DNA of 64,000 nucleotides from Gp7-AA6 sp036395755 (GCA_036395755.1 DASWCZ010000096.1:1-64000); one strand, 5' to 3'. Positions 1 through 8,410 are shown, counted from the stretch's first letter. Translations and numbers: made by a program. The notes: a model not told the origin generated them from the sequence alone.

Positions 1-1
1 G

Positions 2-52
2 ATCGACTTCAACCTCGTGCGCCGCCGCTTCCACGAGGCCCTCTGGGGCTGA
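2..52 (+). CDS. C-terminal end of a truncated unidentified protein
   Basis: Only the last 16 codons and a TGA stop lie in the window (IDFNLVRRRFHEALWG). The fragment is too short to identify. It ends 36 nt before the thiolase start and runs in the same direction, so it may belong to the same acyl-CoA pathway cluster, but nothing in the residues proves this. Confidence 0.45.
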   Translation: MDFNLVRRRFHEALWG

Positions 53-75
53 CGAAACCAAGTCGGTTGGCATGG

Positions 76-81
76 TATAGA
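76..81 (+). promoter_or_regulatory. Possible -10 box of a leaderless promoter for the thiolase gene
   Basis: TATAGA ends 7 nt before the GTG start of the thiolase, and no Shine-Dalgarno lies between them. A -10 box normally ends about 6 nt before the transcription start, so the mRNA would begin at or next to the start codon. No clear -35 is visible. The same arrangement recurs upstream of several other genes in this window. Confidence 0.4.
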
Positions 82-88
82 TATTCAC

Positions 89-1279
89 GTGGGTTCATCC
101 GAGATCGTCATCGTCGAGGGCGCCCGGACCCCGATGGCCGAGTACAACGGGTCGTTCTCCGACATCTCCGCGATCGACCTGGGCGTCGTGGCCGCGAAAG
201 AGGCCCTCGCCCGCGCCGGGACGGACCCTGCCGAGATCGACCACGTGATCTTCGGCAACGCCCTCCAGACGTCCGGCGACGCGATCTACGGCGCCCGGCA
301 TGTGGGCTTGAAGGCCGGCGTCCCGAAGGAAGTTCCGGCTCTGACCGTGAACCGGCTCTGCGGGTCGGGTTTCGAGTCGATCATCCAGGGCGCGCAGCGC
401 ATCCTTCTGGGAGAGGCGACGACCGTGCTCGCCGGGGGGATGGAGAACATGTCGCAGGCCCCCCACGTGATCCGCGGAGCCCGGCGGGGGCTCTCCCTCG
501 GCCAGGGCGAGCTCGAGGACTCCCTGATGGTCGCGTTGCTCGATAGCTGGTGCGGCCTGTACATGGCGCAGACCTCGGACCGCGTCGCCGCGAAATACGG
601 GATTTCCCGGCAGGAGCAGGACGAGTACGCACTGTCGTCCCAGAAGCGGGCGGCCGCCGCGTGGGAGAGCTGCCGGATCTCCGAAGAGGTCGTCGGGGTC
701 GACGTGAAGTCCGGCCGCAAGGCGGTCCGCGTGGATCGGGATGACCACATGCGTCCCGACACGACCCTCGAGGCGCTCGCGAAGCTCGCCCCCTCCTTCG
801 GGAAAGACGGCCAGGTCACCGCGGGCAATGCCTCCGGAATCGTGGACGGCGCCGCGGCCGTCGTGGTCACGACCGCGGAGAACGCACGGCGGAAGGGGAC
901 GAAGCCGCTCGGCCGGCTGGTCTCATGGGCCGTGGTCGGCTGCGAGCCCGAGCTGATGGGCCTCGGTCCCGCCCCGGCCGCGCGGATCGCCCTCGAGAGA
1001 GCGGGAATCTCGAAGGAGGACGTCGATCTCTGGGAAATCAACGAAGCGTTCGCGGGCCAGATCCTCGGAGTCGTTCGCGAGCTCGGCCTCGACCTGGCGA
1101 AGCTGAACGTCAACGGCGGCGCGATCGCGCTCGGTCATCCGCTCGCCGCGACCGGCACCCGCCTGACGCTCACCCTGTTGAAGGAGCTGCGGCGCCGCAG
1201 CGCCCGGTACGGCCTGGCGGGCGCGTGCATCGGCGGTGGACAGGGGATCGCGGTCATCCTCGAGTCGGCCGCGTCGTAG
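89..1279 (+). CDS. Acetyl-CoA acetyltransferase (thiolase)
   Basis: Thiolase of 396 aa, the usual length for the family. It would condense two acetyl-CoA to acetoacetyl-CoA, or cleave 3-ketoacyl-CoA in beta-oxidation. The acyl-accepting cysteine is C91 in NRLCGSGFESI. The C-terminal catalytic pair is visible as H350 in GHPLAATGTR and C380 in CIGGGQG. The start is GTG with no Shine-Dalgarno, close behind a TATAGA box. Downstream lie a 3-hydroxyacyl-CoA dehydrogenase and an enoyl-CoA hydratase, so the three enzymes make a C4 or beta-oxidation segment. The sequence alone does not show whether the pathway runs in the synthetic (butyryl-CoA/PHB) or degradative direction. Confidence 0.93.
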   Translation: MGSSEIVIVEGARTPMAEYNGSFSDISAIDLGVVAAKEALARAGTDPAEIDHVIFGNALQTSGDAIYGARHVGLKAGVPKEVPALTVNRLCGSGFESIIQGAQRILLGEATTVLAGGMENMSQAPHVIRGARRGLSLGQGELEDSLMVALLDSWCGLYMAQTSDRVAAKYGISRQEQDEYALSSQKRAAAAWESCRISEEVVGVDVKSGRKAVRVDRDDHMRPDTTLEALAKLAPSFGKDGQVTAGNASGIVDGAAAVVVTTAENARRKGTKPLGRLVSWAVVGCEPELMGLGPAPAARIALERAGISKEDVDLWEINEAFAGQILGVVRELGLDLAKLNVNGGAIALGHPLAATGTRLTLTLLKELRRRSARYGLAGACIGGGQGIAVILESAAS

Positions 1280-1285
1280 GAAGAG

Positions 1286-1573
1286 TTGCTGACCTGGACG
1301 GAAAGAATCCTCTCCTTTCCGGTCCGGACGGCGGCGGTCGCCGAATTTCTCCGCGAGCTCTCGGCGCGAGGTTGGGGAGACTTGAACGGAGTGCTCACGA
1401 CGTTGAACGACACGGAGCTCTGCCGCGAAGCGGTCGATCACTGGCTGGAACGGGGATGGATCGTCCGGGCGCCGAGCTCCGCGCTCTCCGCGCTCGCGGG
1501 ACCGAATTTCTCCCGGGAGCTGACCATGCGGGACTTCTGCGGGGAGGAGCGGGAGGACGACGAAGTCCCGTGA
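1286..1573 (+). CDS. Small hypothetical protein within the acyl-CoA cluster
   Basis: I do not recognise this 95-aa protein. It starts at TTG 6 nt after the thiolase stop, with AGGAAGAG just upstream as a possible ribosome binding site, and ends about 30 nt before the next gene. The protein is rich in Trp and charged residues (WLERGWIV, acidic tail GEEREDDEVP), has no signal peptide or membrane segment, and its start looks helical. Its position between two enzymes of one pathway and its fit to the gap favour a real gene. It could be a small accessory or regulatory protein. Confidence 0.5.
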   Translation: MLTWTERILSFPVRTAAVAEFLRELSARGWGDLNGVLTTLNDTELCREAVDHWLERGWIVRAPSSALSALAGPNFSRELTMRDFCGEEREDDEVP

Positions 1574-1604
1574 ACCCCGCACTCTCTCCCGAAAAGGAAG
1601 AACC

Positions 1605-2459
1605 ATGAAGATCACCCGGGTCGGCGTGCTCGGAGCGGGCCTCATGGGCTCGGGTATCGCGGAGGTCTGCGCGAAGAGCGGTTACGAGACGGTCGTCCGG
1701 GAGGTTTCCGACGAGCTGGCCGCAAAGGGCGTGGGCCGGATCGAATCCTCGCTCGCGAAGGCCGTCGACCGGGGCAAGCTCGCCCCCGCCGATCGGGACG
1801 CCGCCCGCAACCGCCTTTCGGCCACCACGAAGATCGAGGACCTGGCCGCGTCCGACCTCGTCATCGAGGCGGTCGTCGAGCACCTGGAGGCGAAGAAAGA
1901 GCTCTTCCGCGAGCTCGACGACCTCTGCCGCGACGCGACGATCTTCTGCTCGAACACCTCGTCTCTGACCATCACCGAGCTCTCCGTGGCGACGCGACGT
2001 ACCGACCGCTTCGCGGGACTCCATTTCTTCAACCCGGTGCCGGTGATGAAGCTGGTCGAGGTCGTCCGAACGATTGCGACCTCGGAAGAAACGATCGCGA
2101 CGGTGTTCGATTTCGCGAAATCGCTCGGAAAAGATCCGATCCTCGCGCGCGACAACTCCGGTTTCATCGTGAACCGGCTCCTCGTCCCGTACCTGCTCGA
2201 CGCCGTGCGGGCGCTCGAAGAGGGCGTCGGCACGAAAGAGCACATCGACAAGGGAATGGAGCTCGGGTGCGGCCATCCGATGGGGCCGTTGAAGCTGCTC
2301 GACTTCGTCGGGCTCGACACGACCTACGCGATCGCGGAGATCATGTTCGCCGAGTACCGGGAGAAACGCTTCGCGCCGCCGCCGCTCTTGAAGCGGATGG
2401 TCCTCGCCGGGCGCTACGGTCGCAAGTCGGGTCGCGGCTTTTACGAGTACGGGTCGTGA
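1605..2459 (+). CDS. 3-hydroxybutyryl-CoA (3-hydroxyacyl-CoA) dehydrogenase
   Basis: Stand-alone 284-aa NAD-dependent 3-hydroxyacyl-CoA dehydrogenase. It interconverts acetoacetyl-CoA and 3-hydroxybutyryl-CoA or longer homologues. The N-terminal Rossmann loop GVLGAGLMGSGIA (about residues 6-18) binds the dinucleotide. The conserved segment SNTSSL is followed by GLHFFNPVPVMKLVE with the catalytic His. The C-terminal helical domain holds DNSGFIVNRLL and GMELGCGHPMGPL. The length matches single-domain PaaH/Hbd enzymes, not the fused FadB type. AAGGAAGAACC lies just before the ATG. The gene ends in a GTGA overlap with the hydratase gene. Confidence 0.93.
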   Translation: MKITRVGVLGAGLMGSGIAEVCAKSGYETVVREVSDELAAKGVGRIESSLAKAVDRGKLAPADRDAARNRLSATTKIEDLAASDLVIEAVVEHLEAKKELFRELDDLCRDATIFCSNTSSLTITELSVATRRTDRFAGLHFFNPVPVMKLVEVVRTIATSEETIATVFDFAKSLGKDPILARDNSGFIVNRLLVPYLLDAVRALEEGVGTKEHIDKGMELGCGHPMGPLKLLDFVGLDTTYAIAEIMFAEYREKRFAPPPLLKRMVLAGRYGRKSGRGFYEYGS

Positions 2460-3244
2460 GCGACGCCTTCGTCCGGGTCGAGAGCCCGGAGGAGGGAATC
2501 CGCGTCGTCACCATCGACCGCCCCGAGAAGCTGAACGCGCTGAACGCGGCGGTCGTCGAGGAGCTGTTTCGCGCGATCGCGGCCACGGAGTCGGACACGG
2601 CGCTGCGTTGCCTCGTCTTCACCGGGGCGGGGGAGAAGGCGTTCATCGCGGGCGCCGACATCGGCGAGCTCGCGAAGCTGACTCCGATCGAAGGACACGA
2701 GCGCTCGCGGCGAGGACAGAGGCTTCTCGATCGGATCGAGGGCCTTCCCGTCCCGACGATCGCCGCAATCAACGGCTACGCCTACGGCGGCGGCCTGGAG
2801 CTCGCGATGGCGTGCACGATCCGGATCGCGTCGGAGAACGCCCGCATGGGTCTTCCCGAGACGTCGCTCGGGATCATTCCCGGCTACGGTGGCACGCAGC
2901 GGCTCGCCCGCCTCGTCGGTCACGCGCGGGCGCTCGAGCTCGTGCTCACAGCGGAGAAAGGGCTGACCGCCGCGGAGGCCGAGCAGATCGGGCTCGTCAA
3001 CCGCGTCGTGCCCGCGGGGCAGGCCCTTCCCGCGGCCCTCGAGATGGCGCGAAAGATCGGGGCGAACGGGCCGGCGGCGTGCCGGTTCGCGCTCGAGGCG
3101 ATTCGGCGCGGGCTCGACATGCCGCTCGCGGAAGGACAGGTCCTCGAGGCGACGCTCTTCGGCCTCTGCGCGGCGACGGAGGACATGAAGGAAGGGATGA
3201 CGGCCTTTCTCGAGAAGAGGCCGGCTCACTTCCGCGGTCGCTGA
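2456..3244 (+). CDS. Enoyl-CoA hydratase / crotonase
   Basis: Crotonase-family protein of 262 aa that hydrates trans-2-enoyl-CoA to 3-hydroxyacyl-CoA. Visible landmarks are the oxyanion-hole segment FIAGADIGELAK, the core NGYAYGGGLELAMA, and MGLPETSLGIIPGYGGTQRLAR, which carries the expected glutamate region. I place the start at the GTG inside the GTGA overlap with the dehydrogenase stop. The reading frame stays open further upstream, but that part is antisense-like coding over the dehydrogenase. Translational coupling fits the shared pathway. Confidence 0.92.
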   Translation: MSDAFVRVESPEEGIRVVTIDRPEKLNALNAAVVEELFRAIAATESDTALRCLVFTGAGEKAFIAGADIGELAKLTPIEGHERSRRGQRLLDRIEGLPVPTIAAINGYAYGGGLELAMACTIRIASENARMGLPETSLGIIPGYGGTQRLARLVGHARALELVLTAEKGLTAAEAEQIGLVNRVVPAGQALPAALEMARKIGANGPAACRFALEAIRRGLDMPLAEGQVLEATLFGLCAATEDMKEGMTAFLEKRPAHFRGR

Positions 3245-3330
3245 AGCGAGGATCTCTGGTCCGGCGATTCGCTGTCTCCTCTGCCGACGTCAGCCGTTTC
3301 GCCTCATGGCGCGCAGCGATTCGACGACGA

Positions 3331-4425
3331 TTGAGACTGTCCGCCGCGAAATTCGCGCTCGTCTTGCCGCTCTTTTGGGTGGCGTCGGATTCTCGCGGGC
3401 AGCCGGTCAACGAATCGACCGTCTGGGGCCCCGCGTTCGGACAGCGGAGCCTCTATGTCCTCCACGTGCCGCTCCTCGACTTCGGCCCGGCGGACCCGGA
3501 GCTTCCGCAGGCCGGAAGAATTCGCTGGTCGCTCGAGGCGGGCTACGCAAACTCGTTTTCGCACAGCTGGCATGCCGTCACCTTCCATGAGGTTCTGGGT
3601 CCCGCCGGAACGCGGTTCCGGCGCGACGAGGCGGAGCAAATTCATCGCGATTTTCCGGGCGAAACGGCGTGGTTTGTCGACGGCGACGTTCTGCGGACAT
3701 CGCTGAATGCGCGGGTCGGCTTGACGGCCACGACGTCTCTTTCAGTCGAGATCCCGTACATCTCTCATCAGGCGTTCACAGGGGATCACTTCATCTCCGA
3801 CTTCCATCGCGCGTTCGGTCTCTCGCAGGCGGGCCGCGGCGACTTTCCGGCGGGTGCGTTCGTCGTCATGACTCAGCGGGCCGGCGGTCCGCTCGGATTC
3901 TTCGCGGAGGCGCTCGCTCCCGGCCTTGGGGACGCCGTTGCCTCGTTCGGCTGGCGCCCGCCTCCCTCCGAGTCCGGTCGCAGTTTCGGTGTGGACGTGG
4001 CCGTTAAGGCTCCAACCGGGAGTGCACGCGATTTCAATGGATCGGGAGGATGGGACGCGGGCGCGCTCTTCTTCCTCGCGCGGTCGGGAGCGAAGTGGCG
4101 TGTCGACGCTGAGGCGAGCGTGGTCGTTCCCGGGGCATGGAAGACTCCAGTGGCCATCTTGACCGCACCGTTCGGGCGCGCTCTGCTGGGAGTGACGCGG
4201 CGGCTCGGACCGCGAACCCGCATCGGGACCTCGCTCACCGTCGGGCAAAGTCCGTTTCATCGAGCCGGCCTCGCCGAGGTCTCGCGCGTCGGGGCCGAGG
4301 TCGCTCTGGGAGTCGATCGCGACTTCTCCCGCTGGACTTCGCGGCTCGTGCTCACGGAGCACCTGGCGGCCGCGGGAGACCGTTCCGATGTCGGGCTGAC
4401 GTTTCGCCTCTGCGGTCGACCGTAA
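3331..4425 (+). CDS. DUF3187-like outer-membrane beta-barrel protein
   Basis: Exported protein of about 364 aa. The TTG start gives MRLSAAKFALVLPLFWVASDSRG, a good cleavable signal peptide. The mature part is rich in alternating polar and aromatic strands (SLEAGYANSFSHSWHA, ARVGLTATTSLSVEIPYI, LGVTRRLGPRTRIGTSLTVG) and ends with DVGLTFRLCGRP, as in a membrane barrel. The pattern resembles the DUF3187 family, whose function is unknown. Upstream codons in the same frame are open, so the exact start is uncertain. The gene follows the hydratase by 86 nt but is probably functionally separate. Confidence 0.65.
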   Translation: MRLSAAKFALVLPLFWVASDSRGQPVNESTVWGPAFGQRSLYVLHVPLLDFGPADPELPQAGRIRWSLEAGYANSFSHSWHAVTFHEVLGPAGTRFRRDEAEQIHRDFPGETAWFVDGDVLRTSLNARVGLTATTSLSVEIPYISHQAFTGDHFISDFHRAFGLSQAGRGDFPAGAFVVMTQRAGGPLGFFAEALAPGLGDAVASFGWRPPPSESGRSFGVDVAVKAPTGSARDFNGSGGWDAGALFFLARSGAKWRVDAEASVVVPGAWKTPVAILTAPFGRALLGVTRRLGPRTRIGTSLTVGQSPFHRAGLAEVSRVGAEVALGVDRDFSRWTSRLVLTEHLAAAGDRSDVGLTFRLCGRP

Positions 4426-4496
4426 GACTCGTCGTCTGGCCTCCAGTTCGGGGCGGTTGTCGAGAAACGGTCCTCCGCAGCCCGGTCTGGCGCGGC

Positions 4497-4525
4497 TTGA
4501 TGTCCTCTCGGTGCGGGAATACACT
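4497..4525 (+). promoter_or_regulatory. Sigma-70-type promoter of the isopropylmalate-synthase-like gene
   Basis: TTGATG (4497-4502), a 17-nt spacer and TACACT (4520-4525). The predicted transcription start near 4532 leaves a short leader containing GGGAGGA just before the ATG at 4541. Seen by eye only. Confidence 0.55.
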
Positions 4526-4540
4526 GTCGGGAGGACGCCG

Positions 4541-5797
4541 ATGTCTTCGCACCCGCCCGAATCGGATCTGATCTACGACTGGAACCGGGCGGGGGGAGCG
4601 GTCTTCCCAGCGCGCGGGAAGGTCGAGTTAGACGACGAGACGCTCCGCGACGGCCTCCAGTCCCCTTCGGTCAAGAGTCCACCGATCGAGCAGAAGCTCC
4701 GGCTCCTGCACCTGATGGAGTCGCTCTCGATCGACTCCGCCGACATCGGCCTGCCGGGCGCGGGACCGCATGTCGTCGCCGGGGTGACGCGCCTGGCGCG
4801 CGAGATCGTCGAAAACGGGATGAAAATCCGACCGAACTGCGCCGCGCGCACGGTCGAGGCCGACATCCTGCCGATCATCGAGATCTCGCAGAAGGTCGGT
4901 CTGCCCATCGAGGTTGCATGCTTCATCGGATCCTCGCCGATCCGCCAATACGCCGAGGACTGGGACTTGGACCGCATGCTCCGTCTTTCGGAGAACGCGG
5001 TCTCTCTCGCCGTCCGCGAGGGTCTGCCGGTCATGTACGTCACGGAAGACACGACGCGGGCGCACCCCGACCACGTCCGCGCGCTCTATACGACCGCGCT
5101 TCGCGCGGGCGCGCAGCGCATCTGCGTCTGCGACACGGTCGGCCATGCGACGCCCAATGGAGTGCAGAACCTGATCCGGTTCGTGTGCAAGTTCGTCGAA
5201 GAGGTGAACCCGGAGGCGAAGATCGACTGGCACGGCCACCAGGACCGGGGTTTCGGCGTGCAGAACTCGCTCTGGGCGCTCGAGTCCGGCGCGCACCGGG
5301 TCCACGCCTGCGCGATCGGCATCGGAGAGCGGGTCGGCAACACGCCGATGGACCAGCTTCTCGTGAACCTGCAGCTCCTCGGTTGGATCGACCGCGACTT
5401 GACGAAACTCCACGAGTACTGCGAGCTCGCCTCGCTCGCCACGGGAGTGCCGATTCCCGACAACTATCCGATCGTCGGCCGGGACGCTTTCCGCACCGGC
5501 ACCGGAGTCCACGCCGCTGCGATCATCAAGGCCCGCAAGAAGGGGGACGAGTGGCTTGCCGACCGGGTCTACTCCGGCGTTCCGGCAGGAATGGTCGGCC
5601 GCACGCAGACGATCGAGGTCGGACCGATGAGCGGGATCTCCAACGTGCAGTGCTGGCTCGAGAACCACGGCATCGCGGAACGGCCGGAGCTCGTCGACGC
5701 GATTTTCCAGCGCGCTAAGGAAAGTGATCGCATCCTGACCGACGGGGAGATCCTCTCGCTCGTGCACGGGCTAACCCCCGCGGCGGCGGCGCACTGA
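4541..5797 (+). CDS. 2-isopropylmalate / homocitrate synthase-family enzyme, short form
   Basis: HMGL-like TIM-barrel enzyme of 418 aa that would condense acetyl-CoA with a 2-oxo acid. DDETLRDGLQSP (about residues 27-38) carries the metal-binding Asp and catalytic Arg. WHGHQDRGFG carries the metal-binding His pair. The region GERVGNTPMDQLLVN and the lid-like IVGRDAFRTGTGVHAAAI are also typical. It ends soon after GPMSGISNVQCWLENHGI, so the C-terminal leucine-binding regulatory domain of true LeuA is missing. The substrate could be 2-oxoisovalerate, 2-oxoglutarate or another 2-oxo acid. The ATG has GGGAGGA upstream. The gene ends in a CTGA overlap with the recombinase gene. Confidence 0.8.
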   Translation: MSSHPPESDLIYDWNRAGGAVFPARGKVELDDETLRDGLQSPSVKSPPIEQKLRLLHLMESLSIDSADIGLPGAGPHVVAGVTRLAREIVENGMKIRPNCAARTVEADILPIIEISQKVGLPIEVACFIGSSPIRQYAEDWDLDRMLRLSENAVSLAVREGLPVMYVTEDTTRAHPDHVRALYTTALRAGAQRICVCDTVGHATPNGVQNLIRFVCKFVEEVNPEAKIDWHGHQDRGFGVQNSLWALESGAHRVHACAIGIGERVGNTPMDQLLVNLQLLGWIDRDLTKLHEYCELASLATGVPIPDNYPIVGRDAFRTGTGVHAAAIIKARKKGDEWLADRVYSGVPAGMVGRTQTIEVGPMSGISNVQCWLENHGIAERPELVDAIFQRAKESDRILTDGEILSLVHGLTPAAAAH

Positions 5798-6753
5798 CCC
5801 GCCGGGCCTCCGCACCCTCTCCTCTTCCGACCGGCGACTTCCTCGCGCGATCGCTGCCCACGTACCTCGACCACCTCGTCGTGGAGCGCGGTCTCTCCCG
5901 CGCCAGCGTGGACGCCTATCGCCGCGACCTCGAGGCGTTCGGGCGCTGGATCGGCGGCGCCCGGACCGCGGCTTCCAAGGCGCGCCGGGAGGACCTCGTC
6001 CTCTACCTGCGCCATCTCCGCGGGCGGGGTCTCTCGTCGCGCTCCGCGGGGCGGGCACTCTCGGCCGTCCGGGGCTTCTACCGCTTCGCGACGGCCCACC
6101 TGGGCTTCGCGACGGATCCCACCGACGACCTCTCGAACCCCAAAACCGGTTTCACCCTGCCGCGCACGCTGACCGAAAAGGAGATCGACGCGCTGCTCGC
6201 CGCGCCGGACGTCGAGCGGCCTCTCGGCTTGCGCGATCGGGCGATGCTCGAGCTCCTCTACGCGTCGGGTCTTCGCGTCTCCGAGCTCGTCTCGTTGCCG
6301 CGCGACCGCGTCGACCTCGAGACGAGGATCCTGCGGGTTTCGGGAAAGGGGGGCCGGGAGCGCCTCGTTCCCTTCGGGGTATCAGCCGAGCGCTGGATCG
6401 AGCGTTATCTCGGGCAAGTGCGGGCCCGTCTCGACCGGAAGGGGAGGCCTGAAATTTTCCTTTCGGCCCGGGGCACGGCCATGACCCGGCAACGTTTCTG
6501 GCAGCTGATCGAGGGGTACGGCCGGGCAGCCGGCCTCCGGAAGAAGCTCGCTCCCCACTCCATCCGGCACGCCTTCGCCACCCATTTGCTCGAGCGGGGG
6601 GCGGATTTGCGGGCTCTTCAGATGATGCTGGGACACGCCGATATCTCGACGACCCAGATCTATACGCGCGTCTCCGCCGGGCGTCTCCGGGCGGTCTACG
6701 ACCGCTTTCACCCCCGCTCCCGGTCCGCGGGTCGTGGCAAGATAAAGGCATGA
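5794..6753 (+). CDS. XerD/XerC-type site-specific tyrosine recombinase, probable CTG start
   Basis: Tyrosine recombinase that would resolve chromosome dimers at dif. The SAM-like N-terminal domain begins FLARSLPTYLDHLVVERGLSR. The catalytic domain shows ASGLRVSELVSL (Arg), GKGGRERLVP (Lys), HSIRHAFATHLL (His and Arg) and LGHADISTTQIYT (His and the Tyr nucleophile). No ATG, GTG or TTG exists between the preceding in-frame stop and the GTG at 5881, and a start there would delete the first helix. The CTG at 5794, in a CTGA overlap with the upstream stop, gives 319 aa and a full domain. Coupling to an isopropylmalate-synthase-like gene is unusual. Confidence 0.85.
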   Translation: MTRRASAPSPLPTGDFLARSLPTYLDHLVVERGLSRASVDAYRRDLEAFGRWIGGARTAASKARREDLVLYLRHLRGRGLSSRSAGRALSAVRGFYRFATAHLGFATDPTDDLSNPKTGFTLPRTLTEKEIDALLAAPDVERPLGLRDRAMLELLYASGLRVSELVSLPRDRVDLETRILRVSGKGGRERLVPFGVSAERWIERYLGQVRARLDRKGRPEIFLSARGTAMTRQRFWQLIEGYGRAAGLRKKLAPHSIRHAFATHLLERGADLRALQMMLGHADISTTQIYTRVSAGRLRAVYDRFHPRSRSAGRGKIKA

Positions 6754-7511
6754 GCAGCGGGGAATTCCGTCTTCGGGAGGGCGGTTGGACGGTCCGAATG
6801 CTCCGGTTTTCCCCTCTCGTGGCGGCGGCTGCCCTCGCTGTCCTCCTCTGCGCCCTCCCGGCGGGCGCAGAGCTCGTCGTGTTGACCGACGGTCGAACGA
6901 TCAAGACGGTCGGCTACCAGGTCGTCGGCGACGAGGTCGAGATTCGACCGCGCGGGGGCGGCAGCTACCAGGTGGACATGGCGCTCGTCGAGCGGATCGT
7001 GGAAGACGAGGTCCTCGTCTCCGAAGTCGAGATGAAAGAAGTCGGCTTTCCCGAGGAGGTCTCCTACGACCTGTCCTACAAGGAGGAGCGCAAGCCGCTC
7101 TTCGGGACCGCGTACGACGCGATCATCCAGGCCGAAGCGAAGAAGCACGACGTGGACGCGTCGCTCGTCTCTGCCGTCATCCGCGCGGAATCCAACTACG
7201 AGCCGAAGGCCGTCTCCCGCAAAGGCGCCCGCGGGCTCATGCAGCTGATGCCGGCGACGGCCCGGCGGCTGGCCGTGGGACGCCCCTTCGATCCGGCGTC
7301 GAACGTCGCCGGCGGCGTCCAGTACCTGAAAGAGCTCCTCCAACGGTTCCACCATCGGCCCGAGCTCGTTCTCGCCGCGTACAACGCCGGGGAGAACGCG
7401 GTCACGACCTACAACGGCGTGCCGCCGTATCGCGAGACCGTCGGGTACGTGAAGAGGATCCTCTCGTGGTGGACGCCGTCACTCGCGGCGGCGTTGGTGC
7501 CGGCGAAGTAG
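6750..7511 (+). CDS. Secreted lytic transglycosylase (SLT/GEWL domain)
   Basis: Murein lytic transglycosylase of 253 aa. It cleaves the MurNAc-GlcNAc bond in periplasmic peptidoglycan. The SLT domain occupies about residues 125-240: catalytic Glu in AVIRAESNY, then GARGLMQLMPATA, LAAYNAGENAV and the end motif RETVGYVKRI. An N-terminal domain of about 60 residues (ELVVLTDGRTIKTVGYQV) precedes it. The ATG at 6750 sits in an ATGA overlap with the recombinase stop. A clean signal peptide starts at the internal ATG at 6798 (MLRFSPLVAAAALAVLLC), so that may be the true start. Confidence 0.88.
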   Translation: MSSGEFRLREGGWTVRMLRFSPLVAAAALAVLLCALPAGAELVVLTDGRTIKTVGYQVVGDEVEIRPRGGGSYQVDMALVERIVEDEVLVSEVEMKEVGFPEEVSYDLSYKEERKPLFGTAYDAIIQAEAKKHDVDASLVSAVIRAESNYEPKAVSRKGARGLMQLMPATARRLAVGRPFDPASNVAGGVQYLKELLQRFHHRPELVLAAYNAGENAVTTYNGVPPYRETVGYVKRILSWWTPSLAAALVPAK

Positions 7512-7605
7512 GGGGTCAGGTCTCCACTTGCCACTTTGCGTTGCAAAGATGGCAAGGGCTCTTCGACACGGTCAACTTACCGGCGGCTCGTGAAGTCCTG
7601 ACCCC
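7512..7605. repeat. REP/MITE-like palindromic element, copy 1
   Basis: A 94-bp element bounded by a perfect 9-bp inverted repeat, GGGGTCAGG (7512-7520) and CCTGACCCC (7597-7605). The left half holds an internal hairpin CTTTGC-GTT-GCAAAG nested in CTTGCCA...TGGCAAG. A second copy in the opposite orientation lies at 17602-17694. It sits between two convergent genes, where it could act as a bidirectional terminator. Similar ends are known from REP sequences mobilised by RAYT transposases, but no such transposase is in the window. Confidence 0.75.
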
Positions 7606-7622
7606 GTGAGCGGCCTTGTCCG

Positions 7623-8408
7623 TCACTCCATCGCCAGCCGCCCCAGATACCCCTTTTCCCGCACGCGTCTCATCATCCAGCCGAAGAAGGCGCCGGCCGC
7701 CGCGAGGTAGACGGCGTTCAGCGCGACCGCGGGAGCGAGAGGTCCGAGCGCGGGTCGGCCGGTCTCGAGCGTCGCGCGCATTCCCTCGAAGACGTGTGTC
7801 GAGGGGAGGAGCCGCGCGATCGTCTGTAGCCAGCGTGGAAGAACCGCCAAGGGATAAAAGACGGCGGAGATCGGCTGCAGCAGGAACGGAGTGCCCCAGA
7901 TGAGAGCCTCGGCGGCGTGTCCGAAGCGGAGGATCACGGCCATGGTGCACATTCCCACCGCCCAGCCGAAGAGAATGAGGCTCGCGAAATAGGGGAGGAG
8001 CGCGGGACCGAGGCGGAGAAGGTCGAAGGCGTACAGGACCCAGGCCAGAACCCCGAGGACCGCCGTCGAGAGAAGCGCCCGGATCACCCCGAGCAGGCAC
8101 GTTGCCAGGACGACCTCGGCAATTCGAACCGGCGCGATGAAGACGTTCAGGAGGTTGCGGACCCAGATCTCCTCGGTCAGCGAGAGCGTGATTGCCTGCT
8201 GCGATCGGTAGAAGACGTCCCAGAAGATGAGCCCGCCGATCAGGAACAGGACCGCCTTCGGCGCGCCGATCTGCCGGAAATAGACGCTGACGAACCCCCA
8301 GACGAGCAGGTCCATCACCGGCCAGAAGAAGATCTCCATCGACCGGGCGAGGCTGCGGCGATACAGGTACAGGTAGCGCAGCAGCAGAGCGGCAACGCGG
8401 CCCCACAT
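7623..8408 (-). CDS. ABC-2 type exporter permease
   Basis: Membrane subunit of an ABC exporter, 261 aa with about six hydrophobic segments: FFWPVMDLLVWGFVSVYF, AVLFLIGGLIFW, AVLGVLAWVLYAF, LLPYFASLILFGWAVG, LLQPISAVFYPLAVLP and LNAVYLAAAGAFFGWM. Length and topology match ABC-2 (DrrB/NodJ-like) permeases. The ATG lies 2 nt after the stop of the ATPase gene, so the two are one operon. The substrate cannot be read from the sequence. Confidence 0.87.
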   Translation of the reverse strand: MWGRVAALLLRYLYLYRRSLARSMEIFFWPVMDLLVWGFVSVYFRQIGAPKAVLFLIGGLIFWDVFYRSQQAITLSLTEEIWVRNLLNVFIAPVRIAEVVLATCLLGVIRALLSTAVLGVLAWVLYAFDLLRLGPALLPYFASLILFGWAVGMCTMAVILRFGHAAEALIWGTPFLLQPISAVFYPLAVLPRWLQTIARLLPSTHVFEGMRATLETGRPALGPLAPAVALNAVYLAAAGAFFGWMMRRVREKGYLGRLAME

Positions 8409-8410
8409 CT

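Noticed and set aside
3306..3590. An alternative ATG-started frame (94 aa) over the DUF3187-like gene
   Set aside because: It is Arg/Pro-rich with no signal peptide or domain, while the other frame gives a clean signal peptide and barrel-like strands over its full length.
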